This document shows, one piece after another, positions 1-9,883 of a stretch of DNA of 64,000 bases (position 1 is the stretch's first letter; every line of letters starts with the position of its first letter). Origin of the DNA: Dysgonomonas sp. 511 (GTDB lineage: Bacteria > Bacteroidota > Bacteroidia > Bacteroidales > Dysgonomonadaceae); NCBI RefSeq assembly GCF_010501105.1, contig NZ_QVMQ01000008.1, forward strand, positions 1 to 64,000, read 5' to 3'. The position numbers were made by a program, and so were the translations under genes. The notes beneath the pieces are model-generated. The model made no database searches. It was given only the letters and a program-made list of their open reading frames with translations, and had not been told where the DNA came from.

Positions 1-22
1 TGTTTGCAGACTTCTAAATAAC

Positions 23-63
23 TACTTAGGGCTGAATCCACCAAATGGAAGCAGCCCTAAGTA
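23..63. terminator. Hairpin terminator of an upstream gene
   Basis: A perfect 12-bp stem (TACTTAGGGCTG at 23-34 with its complement at 52-63) closes a 17-nt loop. No long T tract follows on either strand, so it may be a Rho-independent terminator for a gene left of the window or simply a stable hairpin. Confidence 0.55.
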
Positions 64-145
64 TTTGTAGGCTAAAAAGTTTTACCGGACAGCAATAATT
101 ACAAATTAATGAGTTATCTTTACACTAAAATTTAAAAATAAACAA

Positions 146-1777
146 ATGAAAAAGGGATTACTCGTATTATTAATTTTAGTCGCGCAGAATCCGATATTTG
201 CGTGTACCAATTTATTAGTAGGCAAAAAAGCGTCTGTCAACGGGTCTACTATGATAACATATTCAGCCGATTCCTATGCCTTATTTGGCGAATTGTATCA
301 TTGGCCGGCTAATACTTACGCCAAAGGCACTATGCTGAAAGTATATGATTGGGATTCTGGTAAATATTTAGGTGAAATAGCTCAGGCTCTTCAGACATAC
401 AACGTAGTAGGCAATATAAACGAACACCAGCTCACTATTGCCGAAACAACATTTGGAGGCCGCGAAGAACTGGAAGACTCGAAAGGCATAATAGACTACG
501 GTAGTTTGATCTATATAACCCTTCAACGGGCTAAAACTGCGCGCGAAGCCATCAAAATAATGACTGACCTGGTTGCCGAATATGGCTATTATAGCGGAGG
601 CGAATCATTCTCTATCGGCGATCCAAACGAAATATGGGTATTGGAGATGATAGGAAAAGGTACAGGCAACAAAGGTGCTGTTTGGGTGGCTATACGTATT
701 CCCGACGACTGCATCACTTCGCATGCCAATCAGGCACGTATCCATCAATTCCCGTTAAAAGACCCGGAAAACTGCATTTATTCTAAAGATGTTATCTCAT
801 TTGCCCGTCAAAAAGGTTATTTTTCAGGTAAAGATGAAGATTTTAGCTTTGCCAATGCGTACAACCCTCTCGATTTTGGTGGACAACGCTTCTGCGAGGC
901 ACGGGTATGGAGCTTCTTCAATCGCTATAACAAGGATATGGCTAAATATGTAACCTATGCACAAGGAAAAACACAAGAGCCTATGCCGCTGTACATCAAA
1001 CCAGACAGAAAACTGTCTTTAACCGATTTGCAGGAAATGATGAGAGATCACTATGAAGGTACAGAACTAGACTGGACAAACGATGTGGGAGCAGGCCCTT
1101 TTAAGTCGCCTTACCGTTGGTCGCCCCTTACATGGGAATCCGATTCTGTTCAATATTGTAACGAACGTCCTATTGCTACACAACAAACAGCATTTACATT
1201 TGTTTCGGAAATGCGCTCGTGGTTGCCCAATCCTATTGGCGGAGTGCTTTGGTTTGGAACAGACGATGCCGACCAGACAGTATATACACCGATATATTGC
1301 TCGATAACCGAAACTCCGGAGTGCTATCGTGCTGGCAATGGCGATCTATATACCTTCTCGTGGACATCTGCTTTCTGGATACAAAATTGGGTATCGAACA
1401 TGGTCTACAACAGATATAGTGATATGCATACCGACCTGGAAAAGCTACAAAAAGAACTGGAAAATAAATTCTTGGCAGATCAGGAAAAGACTGAACAGGA
1501 AGCATTGGCTCTATACAATGAAAAACCGGCAAAAGCTGTTGAGTATCTGACAAAATACAGCTCTTCGCAAGCGCAGTATGCTTTCGACAAATGGAAAAAA
1601 TTGGGTGAGTTCCTTATTATTAAATATATGGATGGTATCGAGCGTAAGGAAAAGGATGGAAAATTTATCCGTAACGAATATGGCCAGCCATCTTCTCCTT
1701 TGCGCCCGGGTTATCCGGCAGATTTCCGTAAGAAGGTTGTAAAAGAAACAGGTGATAAATACAAAGTATTATATTAA
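146..1777 (+). CDS. Secreted C69-family dipeptidase
   Basis: The 543-aa product looks like a peptidase family C69 (PepD/U34) N-terminal-nucleophile dipeptidase. Residues 1-19 are a signal peptide ending in ...IFA, followed directly by Cys20-Thr in the family motif CTNLLVGKKAS. In this family, removal of the leader exposes the catalytic N-terminal Cys, so export and activation would coincide. The length is normal for Bacteroidota members. An ATG start fits the signal peptide. It likely hydrolyses dipeptides in the periplasm. A strong terminator follows, so it is probably transcribed apart from the importer genes downstream. An imperfect -7 box (TATCTTTA, 115-122) lies upstream. Confidence 0.88.
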   Translation: MKKGLLVLLILVAQNPIFACTNLLVGKKASVNGSTMITYSADSYALFGELYHWPANTYAKGTMLKVYDWDSGKYLGEIAQALQTYNVVGNINEHQLTIAETTFGGREELEDSKGIIDYGSLIYITLQRAKTAREAIKIMTDLVAEYGYYSGGESFSIGDPNEIWVLEMIGKGTGNKGAVWVAIRIPDDCITSHANQARIHQFPLKDPENCIYSKDVISFARQKGYFSGKDEDFSFANAYNPLDFGGQRFCEARVWSFFNRYNKDMAKYVTYAQGKTQEPMPLYIKPDRKLSLTDLQEMMRDHYEGTELDWTNDVGAGPFKSPYRWSPLTWESDSVQYCNERPIATQQTAFTFVSEMRSWLPNPIGGVLWFGTDDADQTVYTPIYCSITETPECYRAGNGDLYTFSWTSAFWIQNWVSNMVYNRYSDMHTDLEKLQKELENKFLADQEKTEQEALALYNEKPAKAVEYLTKYSSSQAQYAFDKWKKLGEFLIIKYMDGIERKEKDGKFIRNEYGQPSSPLRPGYPADFRKKVVKETGDKYKVLY

Positions 1778-1788
1778 AAAATTATATA

Positions 1789-1815
1789 AAACCCCTCCAT
1801 CAACCAGAGGGGTTT
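1789..1815 (+). terminator. Rho-independent terminator after the C69 dipeptidase
   Basis: The stem AAACCCCTC (1789-1797) pairs with GAGGGGTTT (1807-1815) around a 9-nt loop, then TTTCTTCT follows. It starts 11 bases after the stop codon. Confidence 0.85.
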
Positions 1816-1835
1816 CTTCTATAAATGAATAAGAA

Positions 1836-2867
1836 ATGAAGAAAGGGATTATCTATATCCTTATTTTTATTGTTGGCTGTATAGTATTGTTTATTGCTAA
1901 CCTGTTTCTGGGCTCCGTTTCTATTCCATCCCGCGCGATACTGGATATATTAATGGGGAATGAGGTGGAAAAAGAAGCCTGGAAGTTTATAATTCTGGAA
2001 TCGAGAATACCTCAAGCCGTCACAGCACTGTTCACCGGAGGAGGAATTGCCGTTTCAGGGCTTTTATTACAGACGGCTTTCCGAAACCCATTGGCAGATG
2101 CGGGTATCTTGGGCATAAGTGCAGGTGCTAATTTAGGTGTTGCATTGGTCATTCTCCTGCTCGGAGGAAGTGTAGGCTCACTCACCGGATTCGATTTGTC
2201 GTATTCTTTGGCGATTGTACTGGGCGCTTTTATCGGCGCATCGGCCATCCTTGTTATCATTATGGGATTTGCATCTGTAATCCGCAATAGTATCATGCTT
2301 TTGATTATAGGCATTATGGTTGGCTACCTTACATCTTCTATTATCTCTATCTTGAAATTTTGGAGTACAAGCGAAAATGCTTATTCTTTCATGTTGTGGG
2401 GAATGGGCAATTTTTCGAGTGTGTCGTCCGACCAATTACTGTTTTATTGTATAGTGGTCTGCATTGGGCTGCTTTTATCTGTTTTGCTGATAAAGCCGTT
2501 GAATGCGATGTTGTTGGGTGAACGATATGCTGCAAATTTAGGTGTGAATGTCAAGTCCACACGCTTCCTTCTACTTCTATGTGCCGGATTGATAACGGCA
2601 ATTACTTGTGCCTTTTGCGGCCCGATAGCATTTATTGGCTTGGCGGTTCCTCATATAGCCAGGCTTTTATTAGGAACTTCCAATCATAAATCGCTACTCC
2701 CGGTAACAATCCTGGCAGGTTCATTTATCGCTTTGCTGTGTAACCTGATAAGCATATTGCCCGGAGCATTAGGCTCACTGCCTCTGAATGCTATAACTCC
2801 TATTTTTGGTGCGCCTGTTATTATATATGTGATTATCAACCAGAAAAAGATACAATACTTTAACTAA
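1836..2867 (+). CDS. FecCD/BtuC-type ABC importer permease
   Basis: This 343-aa very hydrophobic protein has about nine or ten membrane segments and matches the FecCD family, which forms the inner-membrane channel for siderophore, heme or cobalamin uptake. Recognisable family stretches are RNPLADAGILGISAGA near residue 85 and CGPIAFIGLAVPHIARLL near 262. It is followed after 3 bases by its ATPase. No binding protein or TonB receptor is visible; these may lie left of the window or elsewhere. The substrate cannot be told from sequence. Confidence 0.9.
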   Translation: MKKGIIYILIFIVGCIVLFIANLFLGSVSIPSRAILDILMGNEVEKEAWKFIILESRIPQAVTALFTGGGIAVSGLLLQTAFRNPLADAGILGISAGANLGVALVILLLGGSVGSLTGFDLSYSLAIVLGAFIGASAILVIIMGFASVIRNSIMLLIIGIMVGYLTSSIISILKFWSTSENAYSFMLWGMGNFSSVSSDQLLFYCIVVCIGLLLSVLLIKPLNAMLLGERYAANLGVNVKSTRFLLLLCAGLITAITCAFCGPIAFIGLAVPHIARLLLGTSNHKSLLPVTILAGSFIALLCNLISILPGALGSLPLNAITPIFGAPVIIYVIINQKKIQYFN

Positions 2868-2870
2868 CTG

Positions 2871-3893
2871 ATGAGCAAAAAAGTTGTCATATCGGCAGAA
2901 AGCATTAGCATTGGCTACTCTACAACAAAAAAGGGAGACAGGAATATTTTATACAATAACCTGAATTTCGATTTATATCAGGGCGAACTTGTTTGCTTGC
3001 TTGGAGCAAACGGAGCAGGAAAATCGACTTTGCTAAGGACAATAAGTACATCGCAGCCTGTACTAAACGGGCAAATTTCCCTTTACGAAAAAAATATTGT
3101 ATCATATTCTAATAAAGATATTTCCCGAAATATAGGATTGGTACTTACAGAAAAAACATCTACAGGAGGCTTGCTTGTCAGAGAACTTGTAGAGCTTGGG
3201 CGATATCCATATACCAGTTTCTTCGGTCGATTGGGTAAAACAGACAATGAAATAGTATCGAAAGCAATGTACGATGTGGGCATCGGGCATAAAGCCGAAT
3301 CTTATGTTGCCGAACTATCGGATGGTGAACGGCAGAAAGTTATGATTGCCAAGGCGCTGGCTCAGGAGTGTCCTATCGTTATATTAGACGAACCCACTGC
3401 TTTTCTCGATATAGAAAGCCGTATAGAAATTATGAACCTGCTGCATCATCTGGCAGTTTCTCAAGATAAAACGATATTGTTGTCTACTCACGATATAGAT
3501 GTTGCACTGCTTTTGGCAGATCGCCTGTGGCTTCTTTCGAAAGAAAACGGATTACGCTGTGGCACAACAGAAGATATTGTTTTGTCCGGTGCCATAGATA
3601 ATTTCTTCAAGAAAGGAAATATTGAATTTAATAAAGAAACAGGTTCTTTTCTGCCAATAAGGAATTTTGACAGGAAGATATATTTATCAGCAGAAAATCA
3701 GACATTGTATTTCTGGACAAAGAACCTACTATTGCGGAATGGGTTTGCCCTGACGGATAATAAATCCGACTCACCTCTCATTCTTGATATAAGAAATGAA
3801 AAGTGTATGGAGTTGGATGCTATGGATGAGAACGAGACAAAGGAATTTGAATCTTTTCAAGATTTATCCGACTATATAAAAAGCTTGAAGTAA
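2871..3893 (+). CDS. FecE/BtuD-type ABC importer ATPase
   Basis: This is the nucleotide-binding subunit partnering the FecCD permease just upstream. Visible motifs are Walker A GANGAGKST (45-53), signature LSDGE (149-153), Walker B ILDEP (171-175) and the H-loop STHD near 202. The catalytic domain ends near residue 250. A C-terminal tail of about 85 residues, unlike the minimal 250-260-aa family members, has no function I recognise. The stop codon lies 4 bases from the convergent rodA stop, with no terminator visible between them. Confidence 0.9.
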   Translation: MSKKVVISAESISIGYSTTKKGDRNILYNNLNFDLYQGELVCLLGANGAGKSTLLRTISTSQPVLNGQISLYEKNIVSYSNKDISRNIGLVLTEKTSTGGLLVRELVELGRYPYTSFFGRLGKTDNEIVSKAMYDVGIGHKAESYVAELSDGERQKVMIAKALAQECPIVILDEPTAFLDIESRIEIMNLLHHLAVSQDKTILLSTHDIDVALLLADRLWLLSKENGLRCGTTEDIVLSGAIDNFFKKGNIEFNKETGSFLPIRNFDRKIYLSAENQTLYFWTKNLLLRNGFALTDNKSDSPLILDIRNEKCMELDAMDENETKEFESFQDLSDYIKSLK

Positions 3894-3897
3894 TACT

Positions 3898-5352
3898 TTA
3901 ACGCCGTTTTCTTGCCATATCTATACGAAGAAAAATAAAAAGCAATATTGTAAAGCCCCACAATGAAGATCCTCCATAACTAAAAAACGGCAAAGGAATA
4001 CCGATAACAGGCGTCAATCCAATTACCATCCCGATATTGATGACTAAGTGAAACAGGAATATGCAAGCCACACAATAGCCATACACCCTGCCGAATATAT
4101 TTTTCTGCCTTTCGGCTAGATATATCAGGCGCAGTATCAGTGTGAGGAATAATAATAAAACTAAGGAAGAGCCCACAAAACCTTGTTCTTCGCCCACCGT
4201 ACAAAATATGAAGTCTGTATCTTGTTCGGGTACGTATTTCAATTTGGTTTGAGTTCCATTCAGATATCCTTTTCCTAAGAATCCACCCGAACCAATTGCT
4301 ATTTTCGATTGGTTGACATTGTATTCTGCTCCCATAGGGTCTTCGGCCATACCCAATGTTACCTTTATACGCATTTGCTGGTGTGGTTGCAAAACGTCTG
4401 TAAACAAATAGTCGATAGAACTGACAAACAACATGCCACCAATGGCAAATGTTACGATAAGCAAATGAACTTTCGACCAGTTTTTCCTAGCTAAAAATAG
4501 CAGGTAGGCTATTATTATACCTAAGGCTATTAGGCCGAAAAGTCCCCAATTGATCGGGATAATTAGTGATATTAGATATAAAATTCCGAAATATCCTACA
4601 CTACCAAGCAAAATATATTTTGCATTCTTCCAGTCCTGCTTGTAGTTGATTAGTAATATTGAACTGGTGATAATAATAAGTAGCAATGTGACAAATTCTC
4701 CAAGGGAAAGCATTCCCATCTCAGTCTCTGAAAACTTCAAGCCGACAATAAAAAATACGACAGCCGATACACCTAAGAATAGAATTATACCGGGCAGCCC
4801 TTCTCTGTACAACATCAGTATAAAAGCCAGATATACAAGTGCCGAACCTGTTTCCTGCTGTAAGATGATAAGCAACATCGGCAATAATATTATACCGGCA
4901 ACTAGTAGTAAATTTTTGGTTCTGAGCAACTTGAAATTATATGTATTCAACAACCGGGCTAAAGCCAATGCTACTGCAAACTTAGTAAACTCTGCCGGCT
5001 GAATTTGTATTGTACTTGTTATTTTCAGCCACGAACGCGATCCCCTGGTATCTGTGGCTATAGCCAAAGTGAGCAAAAGCAAAAGGATAAAAGCAGCATA
5101 AATATAATAAGCAAGAATGTCGTATATATTGCTATCCAGTTTCAATATAATGAATCCCAGCACAATAGATGTACCCATCCATACCAACTGCATTCCTGCA
5201 CGTCCTGAAAGGTCGAACATACTGGTTGCATTTTCGTATTGATAACTGGCTCCATATATACTAAACCAGCCTCCTATAATAAGAATGATATACAAGCTTA
5301 TTGTAAACCAATCGAGACTTTTTCTTATGCTCTCTTCTTCTCTTTGATACAT
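3898..5352 (-). CDS. rodA: Rod-shape SEDS glycosyltransferase RodA
   Basis: A 484-aa polytopic SEDS-family (FtsW/RodA/SpoVE) protein that polymerises peptidoglycan glycan strands in the elongasome. Diagnostic stretches are RGSRSWLKI and QPAEFTKFAVALALA near residues 105-130, VNQSKIAIGSGGFLGKGYLNGTQ near 345 and the C-terminal PLPFFSYGGSS. It is longer than proteobacterial RodA (about 370 aa) because of extra hydrophobic sequence in the middle, which I believe is common in Bacteroidota. It lies 3 bases after mrdA and is the last gene of the rod operon. Confidence 0.95.
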   Translation of the reverse strand: MYQREEESIRKSLDWFTISLYIILIIGGWFSIYGASYQYENATSMFDLSGRAGMQLVWMGTSIVLGFIILKLDSNIYDILAYYIYAAFILLLLLTLAIATDTRGSRSWLKITSTIQIQPAEFTKFAVALALARLLNTYNFKLLRTKNLLLVAGIILLPMLLIILQQETGSALVYLAFILMLYREGLPGIILFLGVSAVVFFIVGLKFSETEMGMLSLGEFVTLLLIIITSSILLINYKQDWKNAKYILLGSVGYFGILYLISLIIPINWGLFGLIALGIIIAYLLFLARKNWSKVHLLIVTFAIGGMLFVSSIDYLFTDVLQPHQQMRIKVTLGMAEDPMGAEYNVNQSKIAIGSGGFLGKGYLNGTQTKLKYVPEQDTDFIFCTVGEEQGFVGSSLVLLLFLTLILRLIYLAERQKNIFGRVYGYCVACIFLFHLVINIGMVIGLTPVIGIPLPFFSYGGSSLWGFTILLFIFLRIDMARKRR

Positions 5353-5355
5353 TTT

Positions 5356-7308
5356 CTATTCGTTTCCTCCGGGTTTAAAAGCCTCTATTTTTCTCTCTTT
5401 GTTGACTGACGGGCGTGTTGCAACAGTATTGCGGTTAGCACTACGCATATGGTTATAATATATCTGTGGCTTTATTTCCTTTTTTGCCATCACCATTTCC
5501 AACCCTTTTTCATTGGCTGGAACTTCTCCCTTCAGGTATTTCTGTAACATCAGGCGTCCTAACGGTACAGCGTTAGTCGCTCCAAAACCACCATTTTCCA
5601 CAATAACAAAGATGGCAACCTTCGGATTATCTTTAGGCGCAAATCCCATAAAAATGGAGTGGTCTTTTCCGTGAGGGTTCTCGGCAGTACCCGTTTTTCC
5701 GCAAACTTCTATGTCTGGTATATTGGCTCCCCGGCAAGTACCTCCGGTTACAGCCCTAGCCATTCCTTCCACTACCGATTGGTAATGCTCCTGCTTGATT
5801 CCGGTATAACGTTTTTCGGTATATATATTGTCCATAGGGGTATCCTGTATTTCGCGTACAACGTGAGGTGTGTAAAAATACCCCCGGTTGGCTATCGTAG
5901 CAGCCAGATTAGCTACTTGCAGTGGCGTAGCTGTAATTTCGCCCTGTCCGATAGCTATAGATATAATGTTGGATGCTGTCCAGTTATCTTTTTTGAATGC
6001 CCGCGAATAGAATTTGCTATTGGGAATAAATCCCCTTTTCTCCGAGGGAAGGTCAACTCCTAAGGCGTAGCCAAATCCCTGACCTACCATATGGTTTTTC
6101 CATACCTCGAATGCTTCGGGCGTATTTGCGTATTTCTTACGGTTGCTCAGCATTGCATTCAGCCCGTAGCAAAAATACGAGTTGCAAGACGTTGCTATAG
6201 CAGGTATCAGTGGCAATGGTGCTCCGTGAGGGTGACATTTGGGGCGTCCGCCCAAAGGAGGATAGCCTCCGGCGCATGAGTACATTGTATTGGCTGTTAT
6301 AATATCTTCTTCGAGAAATATAAGCCCTTGAGTAGTCTTGAAGGTAGAACCCGGTGGATACATTCCCTGTACAGCCCTGTTAAGCAATGGCTTGAGGGGA
6401 TCTTGGGCTAAATCGGCAAACCGCTTGCTAAAATCACGGCCTATCAGCATCGAAGGGTCGTAAGTAGGCGAAGTTACCATACACAGCACTTGGCCGGTAG
6501 ATGGTTCTATCATAACAATACTGCCTACCTTTTTGTCCATAAGGTATTCGCCATATTTCTGCAATTCGATGTCGATGGATAGTGTTATATTTTTTCCCGA
6601 CACCGGTGCTTTATCGTGCTTTCCATCTTCATATTTGCCCTGTATGCGCCCATGTGCATCTCTAAGTAATATTTCTATTCCTTTTGTTCCTCTCAGGTGC
6701 TTTTCGTAAGAAAGTTCTATACCCGATTTTCCTCCATAATCGCCTCTTGCATAGTAGCTGTCTTCTTCCATCTGGGTTTTGTTTACTTCGGCTACGTAGC
6801 CTAACAATAAGCCCGCATTGGTATAAGCATATTGTCGCAGTGTCCTTTTTTGGATGAAGAATCCGGGAAATTTATAGAGTTTCTCTTGCAATAACCCGCT
6901 CTCCTGCGATGTGAGTTGGGTAGTAAAAGTTTGTTGTGTATAGCGCGAATAGCCGGGATTTAGCCGTTTGTCTTTTATGTCTCTCAACTTTTTGTCAAAC
7001 TCTTCTTTGGAAAATCCTATAATCCGGCACATTTCGAGCGTATCGAATGGCTGTACCTCGCGTGGAATATATACGAGGTCGTAAGTCGGTTGATTATATA
7101 CTAGCAAGCGTCCTTCCCGGTCGGTCATCACACCACGGGATGGGTACAAAGTCCTGTTGAAAAACGCGTTGCCATCGGCAAATTCTTTATATTCGCTTTT
7201 TATTATCTGCAAGTAGAATAGCTGGGCTATATATATAAGGACAATACCACAAGCTACTCCACCTATGATATATTTCCTTTTACTTAAAGTCATTTTATCT
7301 AAAATCAT
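5356..7308 (-). CDS. mrdA: Penicillin-binding protein 2 (elongation transpeptidase)
   Basis: A 650-aa class B PBP. A single membrane anchor (about 14-34) precedes a dimerisation/pedestal region and a transpeptidase domain with STFK (321-324, active Ser321), SCN (374-376) and KTGTAE near 536. It cross-links peptidoglycan in partnership with RodA, encoded 3 bases downstream. The annotated ATG may be bypassed for the Met at residue 6. The C-terminal tail after about residue 600 is basic and not part of the fold. Confidence 0.95.
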   Translation of the reverse strand: MILDKMTLSKRKYIIGGVACGIVLIYIAQLFYLQIIKSEYKEFADGNAFFNRTLYPSRGVMTDREGRLLVYNQPTYDLVYIPREVQPFDTLEMCRIIGFSKEEFDKKLRDIKDKRLNPGYSRYTQQTFTTQLTSQESGLLQEKLYKFPGFFIQKRTLRQYAYTNAGLLLGYVAEVNKTQMEEDSYYARGDYGGKSGIELSYEKHLRGTKGIEILLRDAHGRIQGKYEDGKHDKAPVSGKNITLSIDIELQKYGEYLMDKKVGSIVMIEPSTGQVLCMVTSPTYDPSMLIGRDFSKRFADLAQDPLKPLLNRAVQGMYPPGSTFKTTQGLIFLEEDIITANTMYSCAGGYPPLGGRPKCHPHGAPLPLIPAIATSCNSYFCYGLNAMLSNRKKYANTPEAFEVWKNHMVGQGFGYALGVDLPSEKRGFIPNSKFYSRAFKKDNWTASNIISIAIGQGEITATPLQVANLAATIANRGYFYTPHVVREIQDTPMDNIYTEKRYTGIKQEHYQSVVEGMARAVTGGTCRGANIPDIEVCGKTGTAENPHGKDHSIFMGFAPKDNPKVAIFVIVENGGFGATNAVPLGRLMLQKYLKGEVPANEKGLEMVMAKKEIKPQIYYNHMRSANRNTVATRPSVNKERKIEAFKPGGNE

Positions 7309-7365
7309 AGATATATACCTCCTCGCTTGTTGTGTCTTAATAAATTAACCTATGATTATATCTGG

Positions 7366-7899
7366 TCAGGCTGTTTTCTGCCACGAACTTTTTTGCTTTT
7401 TCTTTCTGAATAGTCCCTCAAAAGCAAGAATTAAAGCAGTAGTAATCAAAAAAGAAGCAAAAATCCTGATCAATAATAGTTCTATGTTGAAGCAGGAAAA
7501 AGATTCCAACGACATCAATACTATATGGTGTACCAATGTCAGGAATATAGTGTATTTTACAAAAGCTCCTACATGTATGCTCATAGCGGGCGCTTGCCCG
7601 TTATAGTCGTCGGTAGCAAAAATAAGTTTCTGGATAGGAATGCACAAAAAACCGATCAGGGTCGTTGTTGCGGCATTTATACCCGGTGTATTGGTAAATA
7701 TGTCGATCGTAAAACCAAGAAGGAAACCCAGCAGGGTGGTTATATTCCTGTTAGTGCCAATTGGTAGCTTTATGATAAAATAAATGTATGCAAAGGGAAC
7801 TGCATAATAGAGAAAGGTAATCCTGTTGAATACCAGTACTTGTAATAATACAAGCAATACAAACATGAAAGTATATCTTACAGCATTACTTTTTAACAT
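7366..7899 (-). CDS. mreD: Rod shape-determining membrane protein MreD
   Basis: A 177-aa hydrophobic protein with about five or six membrane segments, in the conserved position between mreC and mrdA. MreD sequences diverge strongly, so the call rests on topology, size and operon position. The family links MreC to the PBP2-RodA complex in the inner membrane. Its start overlaps the mreC end by 14 bases, implying coupled translation. Confidence 0.88.
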   Translation of the reverse strand: MLKSNAVRYTFMFVLLVLLQVLVFNRITFLYYAVPFAYIYFIIKLPIGTNRNITTLLGFLLGFTIDIFTNTPGINAATTTLIGFLCIPIQKLIFATDDYNGQAPAMSIHVGAFVKYTIFLTLVHHIVLMSLESFSCFNIELLLIRIFASFLITTALILAFEGLFRKKKQKSSWQKTA

Positions 7900-8743
7900 T
7901 TCCGACTTTATTTTCCAATTCCGTTATTTCTTCTACTCTATTTTTTATGAGAAGTACATTTTTCAATGTTCCAAAATCTGTAAAAAGTTTTACTCTGACA
8001 CTATAAAAGTTGTCATCCGTTTCGCTTTTGAAGTCTTCGACTGTTCCTACAAGCAAGCCCGAAGGAAAAAAGTCTGAAAATCCGCTGGTAACAACCGTGT
8101 CTCCCTTTTCAAATTTCTCGTATTTGGGATATTCAGTAAGTTCGGCGTAGCGAGGGTCTTTCCCGCTCCACACCAAAGTACCATCGGCACTGGAGTTTAT
8201 AATACGGCAACTAAATTTGCTGTGAGGATTCAAAACCGACTGGATTATAGCGTAATTGGCACTGGCACCCCTAACTACTCCCACGATGCCTTGTTGCGAA
8301 ACCACTCCCATATCCTCTTTCACTCCATGACTCTTACCTTTGTTGATCACTATGTAGTTTTCGATCATGGAGATACTATTCTTTTCTACCCTGGCAGAAA
8401 TAAATAGAGGACTAACCTTTCGCACGATAGAATCGCTTAAAAACGAATCTATTTTTACAGAATCGCTTTCAAGTGAATACAAATGGTTTCTCAGTGCCGA
8501 CAATTCGGTTTGTAACTCAATATTTTTTTGTATGAGTTCCTGATTTTCTTCTTTTAGTCCGAAGTATGAAGATACATCGCCGGAAAGCGTATATACCCAA
8601 CCGGTGAATTCGGTTGACGATTTAAGGAAAACACTTCTTTGGTAAGAGTTTCCACTGAAAACAAGATAAAAACAAAATACTTCGAGCAATATAAAAACAA
8701 ACCAAGAACTATTCTTTAGTAAGAAATTTATAAGGTTCTTCAT
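7886..8743 (-). CDS. mreC: Rod shape-determining protein MreC
   Basis: A 285-aa bitopic protein with a membrane anchor at about 13-32, a coiled coil at about 65-110 and two beta-barrel-like domains (motifs NKGKSHGVKEDMGVVSQQGIVGVV and VVTSGFSDFFPSGLLVG). MreC is the periplasmic scaffold that activates PBP2. It sits 79 bases after mreB and overlaps mreD. Confidence 0.94.
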   Translation of the reverse strand: MKNLINFLLKNSSWFVFILLEVFCFYLVFSGNSYQRSVFLKSSTEFTGWVYTLSGDVSSYFGLKEENQELIQKNIELQTELSALRNHLYSLESDSVKIDSFLSDSIVRKVSPLFISARVEKNSISMIENYIVINKGKSHGVKEDMGVVSQQGIVGVVRGASANYAIIQSVLNPHSKFSCRIINSSADGTLVWSGKDPRYAELTEYPKYEKFEKGDTVVTSGFSDFFPSGLLVGTVEDFKSETDDNFYSVRVKLFTDFGTLKNVLLIKNRVEEITELENKVGNVKK

Positions 8744-8822
8744 GATTTACTTTTATATTGCTTGTGAGTATTTTGTTATTAATTATCTGTTTTGAAATTA
8801 TTTACCTATCCCAAGTGAGAGA

Positions 8823-9848
8823 TTATCTCATCAGGAAGTTAAATTTATCTATATTCTTAAGGGCTATGCCTGTTCCTTTGGCTACAGCGTGAAGCGGATC
8901 TTCGGCTACATGGAACTGGATTCCTATTCTGTCGGAGAAACGTTTGCTCAAGCCTCTCAACAATGCGCCTCCACCTGTAAGGTAGATGCCATTTTTAACA
9001 ATATCGGCATAAAGCTCGGGCGGAGTTTGTTCCAAAGCGCTAAGGATAGCCGAATCCATTTTCGAAATAGATTTGTCGAGACAGTGAGCCATTTCCTGAT
9101 ACGAAACAGGGATATCCATCGGCAACGATGTCATTCTGTTAGGCCCGTGTACGATAAAATCGTCCGGGGCTTCTTCTTCCGGCAGGTCGGTAAGGGCTGA
9201 ACCTACTGCTATTTTTATATTTTCGGCTGTGCGCTCCCCTACTTTTATGTTGTGTTGGCGACCCATATATTCCTGTATATCTTCAGTAAGGTCGTCTCCT
9301 GCAATCTTTATAGATTTGTTTGATACGATACCTCCGAGAGAGATAACAGCAATTTCTGTTGTACCACCACCTATATCTACTATCATGTTTCCTTCCGGTG
9401 CTTCCACATCCAGCCCGATACCCAGAGCGGCAGCCATAGGCTCATATATCATATATACATCGCGTCCTCCGGCATGCTCGGCAGAATCGCGGATCGCACG
9501 GGTCTCAACCTCAGTACTTCCCGATGGAATACAAATAACGATACGTAAAGACGGGGAAAACAAACGGCTCCTGTTGTTGAACATCTTGATCAGTCCTCTG
9601 ATCATTTGCTCCGAAGCTGTAAAGTCGGCAATCACACCATCTTTCAACGGGCGGATTGTGCGGATATCTTCATGGGTTTTACCGTGCATCTGACGGGCTT
9701 CCTGCCCCACTGCTATAACCTTTCCGGTCTTTCGTTCGAGTGCCACGACGGATGGTTGGTCTACAACAATTTTGCCGTTGTGGATTATGATAGTATTGGC
9801 TGTCCCCAGGTCAATTGCTATTTCTTGCGTAAAAGAGAATAATCCCAT
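8823..9848 (-). CDS. mreB: Cell-shape actin homologue MreB
   Basis: A 341-aa actin-fold ATPase that forms membrane-bound filaments guiding lateral wall synthesis. It shows phosphate-1 motif DLGTANT (about 13-19), phosphate-2 motif DIGGGTTEIAV near 165 and adenosine motif TGGGALLRGL near 295. Length and motif order are standard. It lies 35 bases after purH with no promoter box that I can see, so it is probably cotranscribed with it. Confidence 0.97.
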   Translation of the reverse strand: MGLFSFTQEIAIDLGTANTIIIHNGKIVVDQPSVVALERKTGKVIAVGQEARQMHGKTHEDIRTIRPLKDGVIADFTASEQMIRGLIKMFNNRSRLFSPSLRIVICIPSGSTEVETRAIRDSAEHAGGRDVYMIYEPMAAALGIGLDVEAPEGNMIVDIGGGTTEIAVISLGGIVSNKSIKIAGDDLTEDIQEYMGRQHNIKVGERTAENIKIAVGSALTDLPEEEAPDDFIVHGPNRMTSLPMDIPVSYQEMAHCLDKSISKMDSAILSALEQTPPELYADIVKNGIYLTGGGALLRGLSKRFSDRIGIQFHVAEDPLHAVAKGTGIALKNIDKFNFLMR

Positions 9849-9883
9849 AATGGTTTTCTGTCTATTATATTTTGTTATGAAAT

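Noticed and set aside
3894..3897. Bidirectional terminator between the ABC ATPase and rodA
   Set aside because: Only four bases separate the stops and no hairpin with a T tract is visible in either gene end.
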